From positions 1 through 42,493 of the forward strand of contig VFZW01000011.1 of assembly GCA_016871055.1 (NCBI GenBank): a DNA stretch of 42,493 nt, read 5' to 3'. Shown here one piece after another: positions 25,752-33,580 of this stretch; position 1 is the first letter of the stretch, and each line of letters begins with the position of its first letter. Under the pieces are notes generated by a model. It was not told where the DNA came from, searched no databases, and saw only the letters and a program-made list of their open reading frames with translations. Source of the stretch: Acidobacteriota bacterium (lineage in GTDB: Bacteria; Acidobacteriota; Terriglobia; Bryobacterales; Bryobacteraceae). The position numbers and the translations under genes were made by a program.

Positions 25752-27245
25752 TTATTGAACGAAAACTTTGAGCGGCGCGCTGGGCACGCCCGAAACCGTG
25801 ATCTGCAATTCCTGTTCGCCCGGGGCGGCGTCGGCGGGCACCTCGATGTTGCACTGCTGCACACCGGGAAAGCCTGGCGCCGCGCCCAGAAACAACGCGC
25901 CCGCCGCGCGTCCGCCGAGTGTCGCATTCCACGGTCGCGCAATTCCCGCACCGGAAACATACAACACCAGTGGGCGGCCTTTTGTAACTGGCGTCGCAGC
26001 CGAATTTAGTACGCCTTCATCGAAATTCACAGCGACCGGATAAAACGCCGCCGCTGTTTCCGTAACGCTGAACAACCGCTCCACGCGGGTTGTCGAATCT
26101 TCGAGCAACTTCAATCTCGCCATGCCCGGCTGCGTCGCCGCTGGGATAAGAAGGTTGATCTGTTCCGCCGTATTTGCGAGGATCTCCGCCGCGCGATCGT
26201 TGACCGTTGCACGCAGACCGCTGAGCTTCGTGCCGAAAACCGACACGATCGAACCCGCGGTCACAGGACGGATATCGAACGACGCCGAATTGACGATCGC
26301 GTTCGCCGGTACACATGCCGTCGTCGCTTCGGCGCATGGATTCGCGCGTTCGGTGCGCGGCTTGCAGCCCGAACTCAACGCACAAACGTCGTCGCGCAAC
26401 TTCGGCAGCAGCGGGTAGAGAGCCACGCCGGGGCACTCGGTTCGTCCACTGGCTTGCGGTGAGAGCCCGGCGTCGCGATGCCCGCTGATGACGTTCAGAT
26501 CGAGCCCGCTGGCCGCATGTCGCGCTTGGCCGAGTGGATCGAGATTGTACTTCGCCGCCTGCCATGCGAGCAGTTCGCGCAGTTTCGTCAACGAGGCGGA
26601 TGACGGCGCCCGATCCGTGAACGTCCCCATCATCGAAAAGCCCGCCGTGCCCGTATTGACGCCAGAAAAGTGCGCGCCCAAAATTCCATCGCCGCGCCCT
26701 TCATACGCCACGCCGTTCGGATCGATCAGATAGTTATAGCCGATATCGGCCCACCCATTGCCGCGCACATGCAACTCCCAAATCGCGCGCATCACCGCCG
26801 CCCAATCGGTCGACGAATTTGATCCCGCGGTGTGATGCACGACGAGATGAGTCGGCGTTGTGCGCGACGGACTCGCATTCGCCGGGCAGACAAACGGGGC
26901 GGGGCACCACTGCGCGCGGCCTACGATCGCCGGGTCTCCTTCGGCGACCACGGCGCGCGGCGTTACGCCGGGATCAATGAGCAGCAACTTCGCCGAACCC
27001 GCGCCTTCCACTTCAACTCGCCGCGCTGGCGAGTCGAACCACACCAGCGTGCCCTCTTCCGCATCGGTCGACAGCTCACGCCACGAAGACCATGCGACGC
27101 CGTCGAAGGAAGTCCGCACGCGTACATGCCGGTGCTCGCCCGCGGCGACACCGAGCGCGCGTGCTTCGCCTACCAACAGGCGCCGCTCGTCCGCGCCAAA
27201 ATAGACACACGCCAATAACAGCGCCGCTAGCCCTTGACTTCGCAC
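25752..27245 (-). CDS. Secreted N-acetylmuramoyl-L-alanine amidase/PGRP protein with TIGR03437 C-terminus
   Basis: 497 residues with a short signal peptide. Residues about 110-285 form a peptidoglycan-recognition/amidase-2 domain: HLVVHHTAGS, GWADIGYNYLIDPNGVAYEG, SGHRDAG and TECPG give the zinc ligands (a His of HHT, His256, Cys271) and the tyrosine, so it should be catalytically active on the MurNAc-L-Ala bond. The last 180 residues start with IVNSASFDIRPVTAGSIVSV, the TIGR03437 module typical of Solibacter surface proteins. It lies between two related oxidoreductase genes, overlapping the Tat one by 19 bp. A role in cell-wall recycling or attacking other bacteria is possible. Confidence 0.88.
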   Translation of the reverse strand: MRSQGLAALLLACVYFGADERRLLVGEARALGVAAGEHRHVRVRTSFDGVAWSSWRELSTDAEEGTLVWFDSPARRVEVEGAGSAKLLLIDPGVTPRAVVAEGDPAIVGRAQWCPAPFVCPANASPSRTTPTHLVVHHTAGSNSSTDWAAVMRAIWELHVRGNGWADIGYNYLIDPNGVAYEGRGDGILGAHFSGVNTGTAGFSMMGTFTDRAPSSASLTKLRELLAWQAAKYNLDPLGQARHAASGLDLNVISGHRDAGLSPQASGRTECPGVALYPLLPKLRDDVCALSSGCKPRTERANPCAEATTACVPANAIVNSASFDIRPVTAGSIVSVFGTKLSGLRATVNDRAAEILANTAEQINLLIPAATQPGMARLKLLEDSTTRVERLFSVTETAAAFYPVAVNFDEGVLNSAATPVTKGRPLVLYVSGAGIARPWNATLGGRAAGALFLGAAPGFPGVQQCNIEVPADAAPGEQELQITVSGVPSAPLKVFVQ

Positions 27246-28522
27246 TTCGTCGCGTCCCAGAACAGCGTCTTCTTCTCAAAGTAGGAACGGTTCGAAAGCA
27301 ACGCCGGGCCCGCCGCGCGAAGCCCGAACAACGCATCTTCCACCACCGGTGTCCGCGTCTTCACGGCATTCCAAAAATTACGATGATGATCGAGATGATC
27401 GCTGTAGCCGCGCGGCGCGTGGAAGCGATCTTCGCCCACCGGCATCATGCCGTCAGCGGTTGGCACCGACGGCGGATACTTCGCGTTGTAGTTCTTCAGG
27501 ATCTCGTCCTGCACTTTGCGCGGGAACGTGCCGATCGTGTGGCCCGGCGCGTTTTCACGTGTGACCTTCGCCACCGTCACGCCGCCGCCGACCGTCATCA
27601 CTCCTTCACTGCCGACAAACCGGAACCCGCTCGTTTCACCCGCGCCATTGACGAAATTCACGCGAAGCGCTAAGTTGAAGCCAGGGTAATCGTAGAGCCC
27701 CATCATTACATCGGGGACATCGCGTCCGTCCTTCCAAAACCGAAGCCCACCGGTCGCGAACACACGCGACGGCCCCTGCGCGCCGGTGATGAAATGCATA
27801 CCGCTGAACAAATGCACGAAAAGATCACCCGCCACGCCCGTGCCGTAGTCCTGATAGTTGCGCCAGCGGAACAAACGAATCGGTTCAAACGGCCGCTTCG
27901 GGGCGCTGCCAAGGAAGCGGTCCCAATCGATCGTCTTCGGCGACGCCTCCGGGTCCATCGAATACTGCCACGCGCCGATCGCCGAGTTACGATCCCACCA
28001 CGCCTCGACTAAATTCAGCTCGCCAATCGCGCCAGCCGCCAGCAACTGCCGCGCCTTGTCATATACGATCGACGACACCCGCTGGCTGCCTACCTGCAAA
28101 ATCCGATTCGTCTTCTTCGCCGCCGCGATCACCGCATGCCCGTCATCGACCTTCTGCACCATCGGCTTCTCGACGTAAACGTCCTTGCCCGCGTTCATCG
28201 CGTCGATGGCGATCTGCGCGTGCCAGTGGTCAGGCGTCGCCACGATCACTGCGTCGATGTCCTTCTTCGCCAGCACTTCGCGATAGTCGCGCGTTGTGAA
28301 CAGGTGCGAGCCCCACTCTTCCTTCGCGCGCGCCAGGCGGCCCTCGTAAACATCGGCCGCGGCGACCATCTCGGTGAGTCCCGTCTGCAGCGCCGCGTGC
28401 ACATCGCCCGACCCCATTCCGCCAGCTCCAATCAGCGCAATGCGAATCTTGTCGTTCGGGCGTGTCTGCGCCAGCGCGGCGGTTGTCGCGGTGGCGGCTA
28501 GGAAGTTTCGTCGAGTAGCCAT
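27227..28522 (-). CDS. Gfo/Idh/MocA family oxidoreductase, Tat-exported
   Basis: 431 residues from ATG 28522. The N-terminus MATRRNFLAATATTAALAQ is a twin-arginine leader; after it come IALIGAGGMGSGDVHAAL, ATPDHWHAQIA and DVYVEKPM. The C-terminal domain has FLGSAPKRPFEPIRLFRWRN and GTGVAGDLFVHLFSGMHF, close to the paralogue at 24486-25736. A longer in-frame extension upstream to 28909 runs antisense to the next gene and is not real. Exported Gfo/Idh proteins bind their cofactor before export; many act on sugars in the periplasm. Overlaps the amidase start. Confidence 0.9.
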   Translation of the reverse strand: MATRRNFLAATATTAALAQTRPNDKIRIALIGAGGMGSGDVHAALQTGLTEMVAAADVYEGRLARAKEEWGSHLFTTRDYREVLAKKDIDAVIVATPDHWHAQIAIDAMNAGKDVYVEKPMVQKVDDGHAVIAAAKKTNRILQVGSQRVSSIVYDKARQLLAAGAIGELNLVEAWWDRNSAIGAWQYSMDPEASPKTIDWDRFLGSAPKRPFEPIRLFRWRNYQDYGTGVAGDLFVHLFSGMHFITGAQGPSRVFATGGLRFWKDGRDVPDVMMGLYDYPGFNLALRVNFVNGAGETSGFRFVGSEGVMTVGGGVTVAKVTRENAPGHTIGTFPRKVQDEILKNYNAKYPPSVPTADGMMPVGEDRFHAPRGYSDHLDHHRNFWNAVKTRTPVVEDALFGLRAAGPALLSNRSYFEKKTLFWDATKCEVKG

Positions 28523-28652
28523 GGCAGTACTGTTCTTAATTGAGAATACCCCGTACTCCGCCGGAAAGGCGCCACGTCGTTGAATTCTCCTGCCGCACCC
28601 ATACGTCGTTGTGGTAGCATTCCCCTGAAGTTCAACCCCAGGGAGGTTCTCT
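28523..28652. promoter_or_regulatory. Divergent intergenic region with a strong ribosome-binding site and small hairpin
   Basis: 130 bp between the divergent Tat oxidoreductase and the 28653 gene. GGGAGG at 28641-28646 is a strong ribosome-binding site for the latter. CCCTG (28623-28627) can pair with CAGGG (28639-28643) across an 11-base loop, which would cover part of that site. Promoter boxes could not be assigned with confidence. Confidence 0.4.
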
Positions 28653-29732
28653 ATGCGTTTGTTGCTCGGTTGCGCGGCCATCGCCGCTTCCGTCGCGTTC
28701 TCCGCCGAAGGCCCGTCAATGGCCGCAGGCAAAGTGGAATTGAAATCCGCAGACGTCCTCGCCTTCGGCCCCGCTGGAATTCTCTTCGTCGGCGACACCG
28801 TGTCGGCCACGCTTACCGCGATCGACACCGGCGACAAAACGCCAAACAAGAACCCCGGCCAAATTGAATTAAAGGCGATCAACGAGAAGATCGCTGCCGT
28901 TCTCGGCACCGCCGCCGATCAGATTTCGATCGCCGACGTCGCCGTCAATCCCGTCTCCCGCCGCGTCTATCTCTCGGTTGCTCGCGGCCGCGGCGCGCAG
29001 GCCGTTCCGCTCGTCATGACTACCGACGCTTCCGGCAAAATCAGCGAACTCTCGCTCGATAACGTGAAGCACGCCAAGGTTGCGCTCGTCGACGCGCCCT
29101 CCGCCGAAGCCAAGAACGCCCGAGGCCAGAGTCCACGCATGGAAACTATCACCGACATCGGTTACGCCGAAGGACGCGTCTTCGTCGCCGGTCTGTCGAA
29201 TGAAGAGTTCGCCTCCAGCCTCCGCTCGTTCCCGTATCCGTTTAAGGCCGCCGACAAGGGCGCAGGCATCGAAATTTTCCACGGTGCGCACGGCCGCTTC
29301 GAAACAAACGCGCCGGTTCGTACGTTCGTCCCTTATAAGGTTGCCAATACGCCGCACCTCCTCGCCGCCTACACCTGCACGCCACTGGTGACGATTCCGC
29401 TCTCGGAACTGAAGCCCGGCAACAAGGTGAAGGGCAAGACCATCGCCGAACTGGGCAATCGCAATCGCCCGCTCGACATGATCGTCTACACCAAGGGCGG
29501 TAAGGATTTTATCCTCATGGCCAACTCCAGCCGTGGCGTGATGAAGCTGCCGACTGCCAATCTCGACAGCTACTCCGCCATCGTTGCGCAGACCGAAAAG
29601 CAGGGCGTACCGTACGAAACGATCGCCGAGCTCAAGGACGTGCAGCAGCTCGATAAGTACGACGACAAGTCGGCCATCCTGTTGCAGACCACCGGCGGTT
29701 CGATGGATCTGCGCACGATCGCGCTGCCGTAG
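28653..29732 (+). CDS. Secreted protein of unknown function, probable beta-propeller
   Basis: 359 residues with a signal peptide (MRLLLGCAAIAASVAFSAEG). The body shows repeated short strands with G-I-FVGDT, RRVYLSVARG, GRVFVAGLSNEEF and KDFILMANSSRGVMKLP, the look of a YVTN-like or six/seven-bladed propeller, but no family could be named. The strong GGGAGG ribosome site just upstream suggests good expression. It is followed after 2 bp by the Ig-like gene, so the two form a unit. Confidence 0.75.
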   Translation: MRLLLGCAAIAASVAFSAEGPSMAAGKVELKSADVLAFGPAGILFVGDTVSATLTAIDTGDKTPNKNPGQIELKAINEKIAAVLGTAADQISIADVAVNPVSRRVYLSVARGRGAQAVPLVMTTDASGKISELSLDNVKHAKVALVDAPSAEAKNARGQSPRMETITDIGYAEGRVFVAGLSNEEFASSLRSFPYPFKAADKGAGIEIFHGAHGRFETNAPVRTFVPYKVANTPHLLAAYTCTPLVTIPLSELKPGNKVKGKTIAELGNRNRPLDMIVYTKGGKDFILMANSSRGVMKLPTANLDSYSAIVAQTEKQGVPYETIAELKDVQQLDKYDDKSAILLQTTGGSMDLRTIALP

Positions 29733-29734
29733 TC

Positions 29735-30766
29735 GTGAAACAAGTTGTATCGTTCATCGCGCTCGCCCTCTCTGCGCTCGCGGCCGATGTCGCCGTGCGC
29801 AGGGAGGGCTCCGCGTTTCGAGCCGCCGGATTACCCGCGACCCCGCCCGAAGGCGGCTGGCCCGCGGTCTTCCGTGTGCACGTCGGCGATGCGTCGATGC
29901 CTCCGGTCATGGGCACATATGCGGTCGACGGCGCCGATGTCATCTTCAAACCCCGTTTCGCCATTCCCCCCGATGTCGCCTGCCGCGCCATCGCCGCGGC
30001 CAAGGAGTTCCGCTTCGCAGCCGCCGTGCGCGAGCGCAAATCGACGACCCACGTCGCGCAGGTCTATCCCACCGCACCGGAAATCCCCGCCAATCAACTG
30101 AAGTTCTATCTCGAGTTCTCCGCGCCCATGGAAAAGGGCCAGGCCTGGGAACGCATTCGTTTGCTCAATGCCGAAGGCAAGGTCGTTGAACTCGCGTTTC
30201 TCGAAATTGAGCAGGAGCTGTGGGACCGCGAAACCAAACGCCTCACGCTGCTTTTCGATCCCGGCCGCATCAAGCGTGGCGTGATGCCGCGCGATCAGGT
30301 CGGGTCGGCGCTCATCGCCGGACAGGCGTACACGTTGCAGGTCGACCGCGACTACCGCGACGCCGAAGGCAATCCGCTAACGCAAGAGTTCCGTCGCGAA
30401 TTCCGCGTCCGTGTCGAAGATCGCGAGCCCGTCGAGCCTTCCAAGTGGTCGTTCCAACTGCCGGATGCCGGCACGCGCGCGCCTTTGCGTGTCGCCTTTG
30501 GTGAACCGCTCGACGCCGCCCTCGCAACGCGGCTGATCGGCATCGACGGCATGAGCGGAGCACTCACGCTAACCGCTAACGAAACAACTCTTGTCTTCAC
30601 GCCCGACACAAACTGGGAATCGCGCGAATACAAGCTCCTCGTCGACACCGTGCTCGAAGACCTCGCCGGCAACCGCGTCGGCCGCCCGTTCGATGTCGAT
30701 ACCTTTAACCGCATCACTGTTCGTACGAATCGCGGCGTAGTCACCGTGCCGTTTCGCGTGCGGTAG
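29735..30766 (+). CDS. Secreted protein with bacterial Ig-like (Big_5-type) domains
   Basis: 343 residues from GTG 29735, 2 bp after the preceding stop. A signal peptide (QVVSFIALALSALAAD) precedes an all-beta body. Two stretches look like SbsA/Big_5 Ig-like domains: LKFYLEFSAPMEKGQAW to the TLQVDRDYRDAEGNPL segment, and LRVAFGEPLDAALATRLIGI to LLVDTVLEDLAGNRVGRPF. Each ends in the D-x-x-GN turn common to this fold. No catalytic motif was seen. Probably a periplasmic or surface partner of the preceding propeller-like protein. Confidence 0.75.
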   Translation: MKQVVSFIALALSALAADVAVRREGSAFRAAGLPATPPEGGWPAVFRVHVGDASMPPVMGTYAVDGADVIFKPRFAIPPDVACRAIAAAKEFRFAAAVRERKSTTHVAQVYPTAPEIPANQLKFYLEFSAPMEKGQAWERIRLLNAEGKVVELAFLEIEQELWDRETKRLTLLFDPGRIKRGVMPRDQVGSALIAGQAYTLQVDRDYRDAEGNPLTQEFRREFRVRVEDREPVEPSKWSFQLPDAGTRAPLRVAFGEPLDAALATRLIGIDGMSGALTLTANETTLVFTPDTNWESREYKLLVDTVLEDLAGNRVGRPFDVDTFNRITVRTNRGVVTVPFRVR

Positions 30767-30836
30767 CGCCGGGCGGGCACAACCCGAACTGCTTCTCCAA
30801 CGAATCACTTCCGGCTCAACGGCTCTCGCCAACCGC

Positions 30837-31655
30837 CTATCGCCCCGCCGTGCCCACCAGCGCCAAAACCGCCCAAGCCGTCGTCGAAACATGCTGCGCA
30901 TAACTCTGCGCCCCCGGTGGCCGCGTCGTCCCATCCCACGCCCCATCGCCGCGCTGCAACTTGATCAGCAACGCCCGCCCGCGCTCCACAGACTCGCCAC
31001 GCCGCAGCGCGAGCATAGCCAGAGCCGTATCGAAAGGCTCTGCCGGCGTCTTCGGATATTGCCCCCAACCACCATCGGATGTTTGCGCCGCCAACAAGTA
31101 CGACCTCGCCGCGGCGTCTTCGGAATTCTCCAGCAACCGCACCGCTGCATCCGCCACGTTCGCCAATGGAACGCTTCGAATGAACTTCGAAGCCGCGTCG
31201 ACCTGTGCCGTGTAACCGCCGCACGCCTGCAACACGCCTCGTGCAAAGTACGTTGCCAGCGGCGTCCCGTATGTCACCGGCGATCCCCCGTCGATCTCCC
31301 ATGCCCCATTCGCCGACTGGTCTTTTGCCACAATCGCCGCGGCCTCGCAAATGGCTTTCTGATTCTTAGGCGCGGCCGCAAGCAGCGCATTCGCAAACTG
31401 CACTCGCGCCAGCTTCTTATCGCTGACGACGGGATCGCCCCCATTGGTCGCCCAGATTGACGGATTGGTCAACCACGCGGTGGTCTCCGAATGATCGCGC
31501 CCAACCGCGTACAACGCCCGCGCCGCGTCGCCATTGTTGTGGCACGAAAAGCAGCCGTTATCGCGCCGCCACTTGGCGACCTCTTCCGCCAAGTACGAGA
31601 TCGCCCGGTCGACCGGCGTCGACTGCAGCGCAACCAGCAACACGGCGGCAAACAT
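30837..31655 (-). CDS. Secreted haem-motif protein with terpene-cyclase-like alpha-alpha toroid
   Basis: 272 residues. The signal peptide is short (MFAAVLLVALQSTPVD). At residues 35-39 there is a single CFSCH haem c motif. The rest is helical with repeated QxxDGGW-like elements (AQTSDGGWGQYP, LQRGDGAWDGTTRP, DQSANGAWEIDG), the signature turns of squalene/hopene cyclase and prenyltransferase toroids. The catalytic DxDD motif of cyclases is not seen, so it is unlikely to cyclise terpenes. No distal methionine can be picked. It is divergent from another CxxCH protein with 71 bp between starts. The role is unknown. Confidence 0.72.
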   Translation of the reverse strand: MFAAVLLVALQSTPVDRAISYLAEEVAKWRRDNGCFSCHNNGDAARALYAVGRDHSETTAWLTNPSIWATNGGDPVVSDKKLARVQFANALLAAAPKNQKAICEAAAIVAKDQSANGAWEIDGGSPVTYGTPLATYFARGVLQACGGYTAQVDAASKFIRSVPLANVADAAVRLLENSEDAAARSYLLAAQTSDGGWGQYPKTPAEPFDTALAMLALRRGESVERGRALLIKLQRGDGAWDGTTRPPGAQSYAQHVSTTAWAVLALVGTAGR

Positions 31656-31726
31656 GATCCCAGCGTATCCTACGTAAACTTTCCGCGGCGACGGTCTTTC
31701 CTCGGCAACTCCGCGTCTACAAGTGC
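31656..31726. promoter_or_regulatory. 71-bp divergent spacer between two haem-motif genes
   Basis: Both flanking genes start here and run outwards and both encode exported CxxCH proteins, so the promoters of both must lie in this 71-bp spacer or inside the genes. I could not identify promoter boxes or operators reliably. Confidence 0.35.
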
Positions 31727-32377
31727 ATGAAGCGCAAACTCCCCGTCCTCCTGCTCACCGCCGCCGCCTTCGCCGCCCGCATCGATGACCTTCCCGCGCT
31801 CCTCGACAAGTTCGACGAAGCCCTCCAACAACGCCTTCTCAAGCCCGCGCCGAAAACGCTCGGCATGTCGCGAATCATGGTGCGCCCATCGTTCGGCCAT
31901 CACTTCGCCCCCGTGCGCTCGGACAAGCGCGACTTCATGCCCGAGAACGAACACGAGAAACAACTTATCGCCGCGCTCGAATCGCGCGGTGTGCAACTTG
32001 GCGTCTATCTATTCGGCGAAGACATACTCAAACACGATGCCAACGCGCTGAACTTCCGCGCGCTGAAGGGCCCCGGCGCAATCACGGAAGGAACACCCCG
32101 CCCTGCCTGGTATCCCAGTCTCGCCAAGACACGAGCCGCCGATGAAAACGCCCTTCCCGACTGGGGCGAGATCTACCCCATCGCACAACAAGCCATGAAA
32201 ACGTTTCAAACAGGCGAGCCCGGTTTTGCGACCGAAATCGGAACGTGGACCATCGCCGCCCGCCCAGCCCTCGCCACCGACGCCCGCTGCGTGCATTGCC
32301 ACCAAGCCGCCGGATCAAAAGCGCAATTGGGCGACGCCGTCGGCGGCATCGTCTACGCCTACCGCGTCAAGCCTTAG
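31727..32377 (+). CDS. Exported DUF3365/Tll0287-like protein with a C-terminal CxxCH haem site
   Basis: 216 residues with a signal peptide (KRKLPVLLLTAAAFAARID). The C-terminal part WTIAARPALATDARCVHCH, then AQLGDAVGGIVYAYRVKP, matches the end of Tll0287-like (DUF3365) haem sensor proteins in which a CxxCH follows an ARP-P--TD segment. The N-terminal half is helical with a HHF motif that could supply a distal ligand. Convergent with the 32374-33492 gene by a 4-bp stop overlap. The sensor-versus-electron-carrier question is open. Confidence 0.65.
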   Translation: MKRKLPVLLLTAAAFAARIDDLPALLDKFDEALQQRLLKPAPKTLGMSRIMVRPSFGHHFAPVRSDKRDFMPENEHEKQLIAALESRGVQLGVYLFGEDILKHDANALNFRALKGPGAITEGTPRPAWYPSLAKTRAADENALPDWGEIYPIAQQAMKTFQTGEPGFATEIGTWTIAARPALATDARCVHCHQAAGSKAQLGDAVGGIVYAYRVKP

Positions 32378-33492
32378 CCGCGCCACAAACAATGCAGCGC
32401 GTGGTTGCTCATCACTAGCAGTTCGCCACGCTCGTTGAACGCCGGCGCTGTCAGCAGAGTCTCGCCCGGAAACTCACGCAACGTCGCCGCGCGTCCGTCC
32501 GAGGTGAATCGCATCAGCTTCGACCCGATCGATGCCAGTAATCGGTCGTCGCCGGTAATCGCCGCGCCCGTAATCTTGTCCGCCGTTTCATACATCCACT
32601 CAGGCGCGCCCGTCTCCGATACCTCCAATATCCGCCGCGCGCCCAGCACGTACGCGCGATGATCGTACCCAATCAGAGGCGGCGAATCCAGATAAGGCGA
32701 GCCGTCGGGCAGCGCAGTCGCCACACACTCGCCACGCACCGTGAACTGCCACAGCGTGCCATCCACGCGCATCACCACGCGCCCGGCTTCATCGATGCTC
32801 AACCCGCGCGGTTCGAACACGCCTGAGAGCCTTCGCAAATACTGCAAGTTCAAATCGAGAAAATCCACCCGGTTCGAATACGCCGCCACGATAATCTCGT
32901 TGTGCACCGCCACAAGCAGCGCGCCCGACTCCGTCTCGATCAACAACCCGCGCCGCCGCGACCCTTCGTGATTGACCTCGATCGTCTCAAGCGTCGTCAT
33001 CTTTCCGCCGCCGATCTTGTCGGCGATGCTCGCCACCACAAACGTGTCCTTTACCCGGTGTAGGAACGAGCGTGTCGAGTTCGACCCACCCACCAGGGCC
33101 GCATGAAAGCCATGTCCGAAGGACGGAATCGGAACTGCGATAAATTGACTGTCGTGATCGGTCGTGTAGACCAGATTCCGCGTCGTGTCCCACTCGGCAT
33201 CGCCGGTTGCGCGCCGCCGGCGATCCGATAAATGCGCACGGTCGTAGTGTAGCCACGCCGAATCTGCATTCACAAACGCGCCGAATCCGTGCGCGAGCAC
33301 CGCATGCGGAAACGCATCGCCAACAGCGGGCGCGGTCCAAACCGTGTGCCATTCGCCATTACCGATCGCCGTAGCGTAGCGCCCGTTGTTCCGTGACCCG
33401 CCATGCGCGCGCAGGACTTCGGGCGCCGGATGCGGTAGCGCTGGAGGGGTCGCGGGCCGCGAGGGAGCAAAGGTCAATGCAATCGGTTGCAC
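32374..33492 (-). CDS. Putative beta-propeller protein of unknown function
   Basis: 372 residues from GTG 33492. Repeating short strands, for example GALLVAVHNEIIVAAYSNRV, GRVVMRVDGTLWQFTV, DRLLASIGSKLMRFTSDGRA and GELLVMSNHALHCLW, give the outline of a six- or seven-bladed propeller of PQQ/WD-like shape. No signal peptide is visible, so it is probably cytoplasmic, unless the true start lies elsewhere. I did not recognise a family. Its stop overlaps the DUF3365-like gene and its start faces the TonB-receptor gene across 88 bp. Confidence 0.6.
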   Translation of the reverse strand: MQPIALTFAPSRPATPPALPHPAPEVLRAHGGSRNNGRYATAIGNGEWHTVWTAPAVGDAFPHAVLAHGFGAFVNADSAWLHYDRAHLSDRRRRATGDAEWDTTRNLVYTTDHDSQFIAVPIPSFGHGFHAALVGGSNSTRSFLHRVKDTFVVASIADKIGGGKMTTLETIEVNHEGSRRRGLLIETESGALLVAVHNEIIVAAYSNRVDFLDLNLQYLRRLSGVFEPRGLSIDEAGRVVMRVDGTLWQFTVRGECVATALPDGSPYLDSPPLIGYDHRAYVLGARRILEVSETGAPEWMYETADKITGAAITGDDRLLASIGSKLMRFTSDGRAATLREFPGETLLTAPAFNERGELLVMSNHALHCLWRG

Positions 33493-33580
33493 GTCCCTCT
33501 ATCGTACTCGCACAAGTGATAGACTGCATAGCACGGGGTGATTTTCACCTCGATAACCCTCGACACCGGAAGAGGTAGTT
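33493..33580. promoter_or_regulatory. Divergent spacer before the TonB-receptor gene, with a short inverted repeat and ribosome site
   Basis: The 88-bp spacer holds the short hairpin GGTGA-TTT-TCACC (33537-33549), a candidate operator or 5'-UTR structure, and GAGGT at 33572-33576, the ribosome site of the receptor gene. Promoter boxes were not identified. Confidence 0.35.

Noticed and set aside
28523-28909. Upstream extension of the Tat oxidoreductase
   Set aside because: It would be antisense to the 28653 gene and would bury the twin-arginine leader; ATG 28522 is right.
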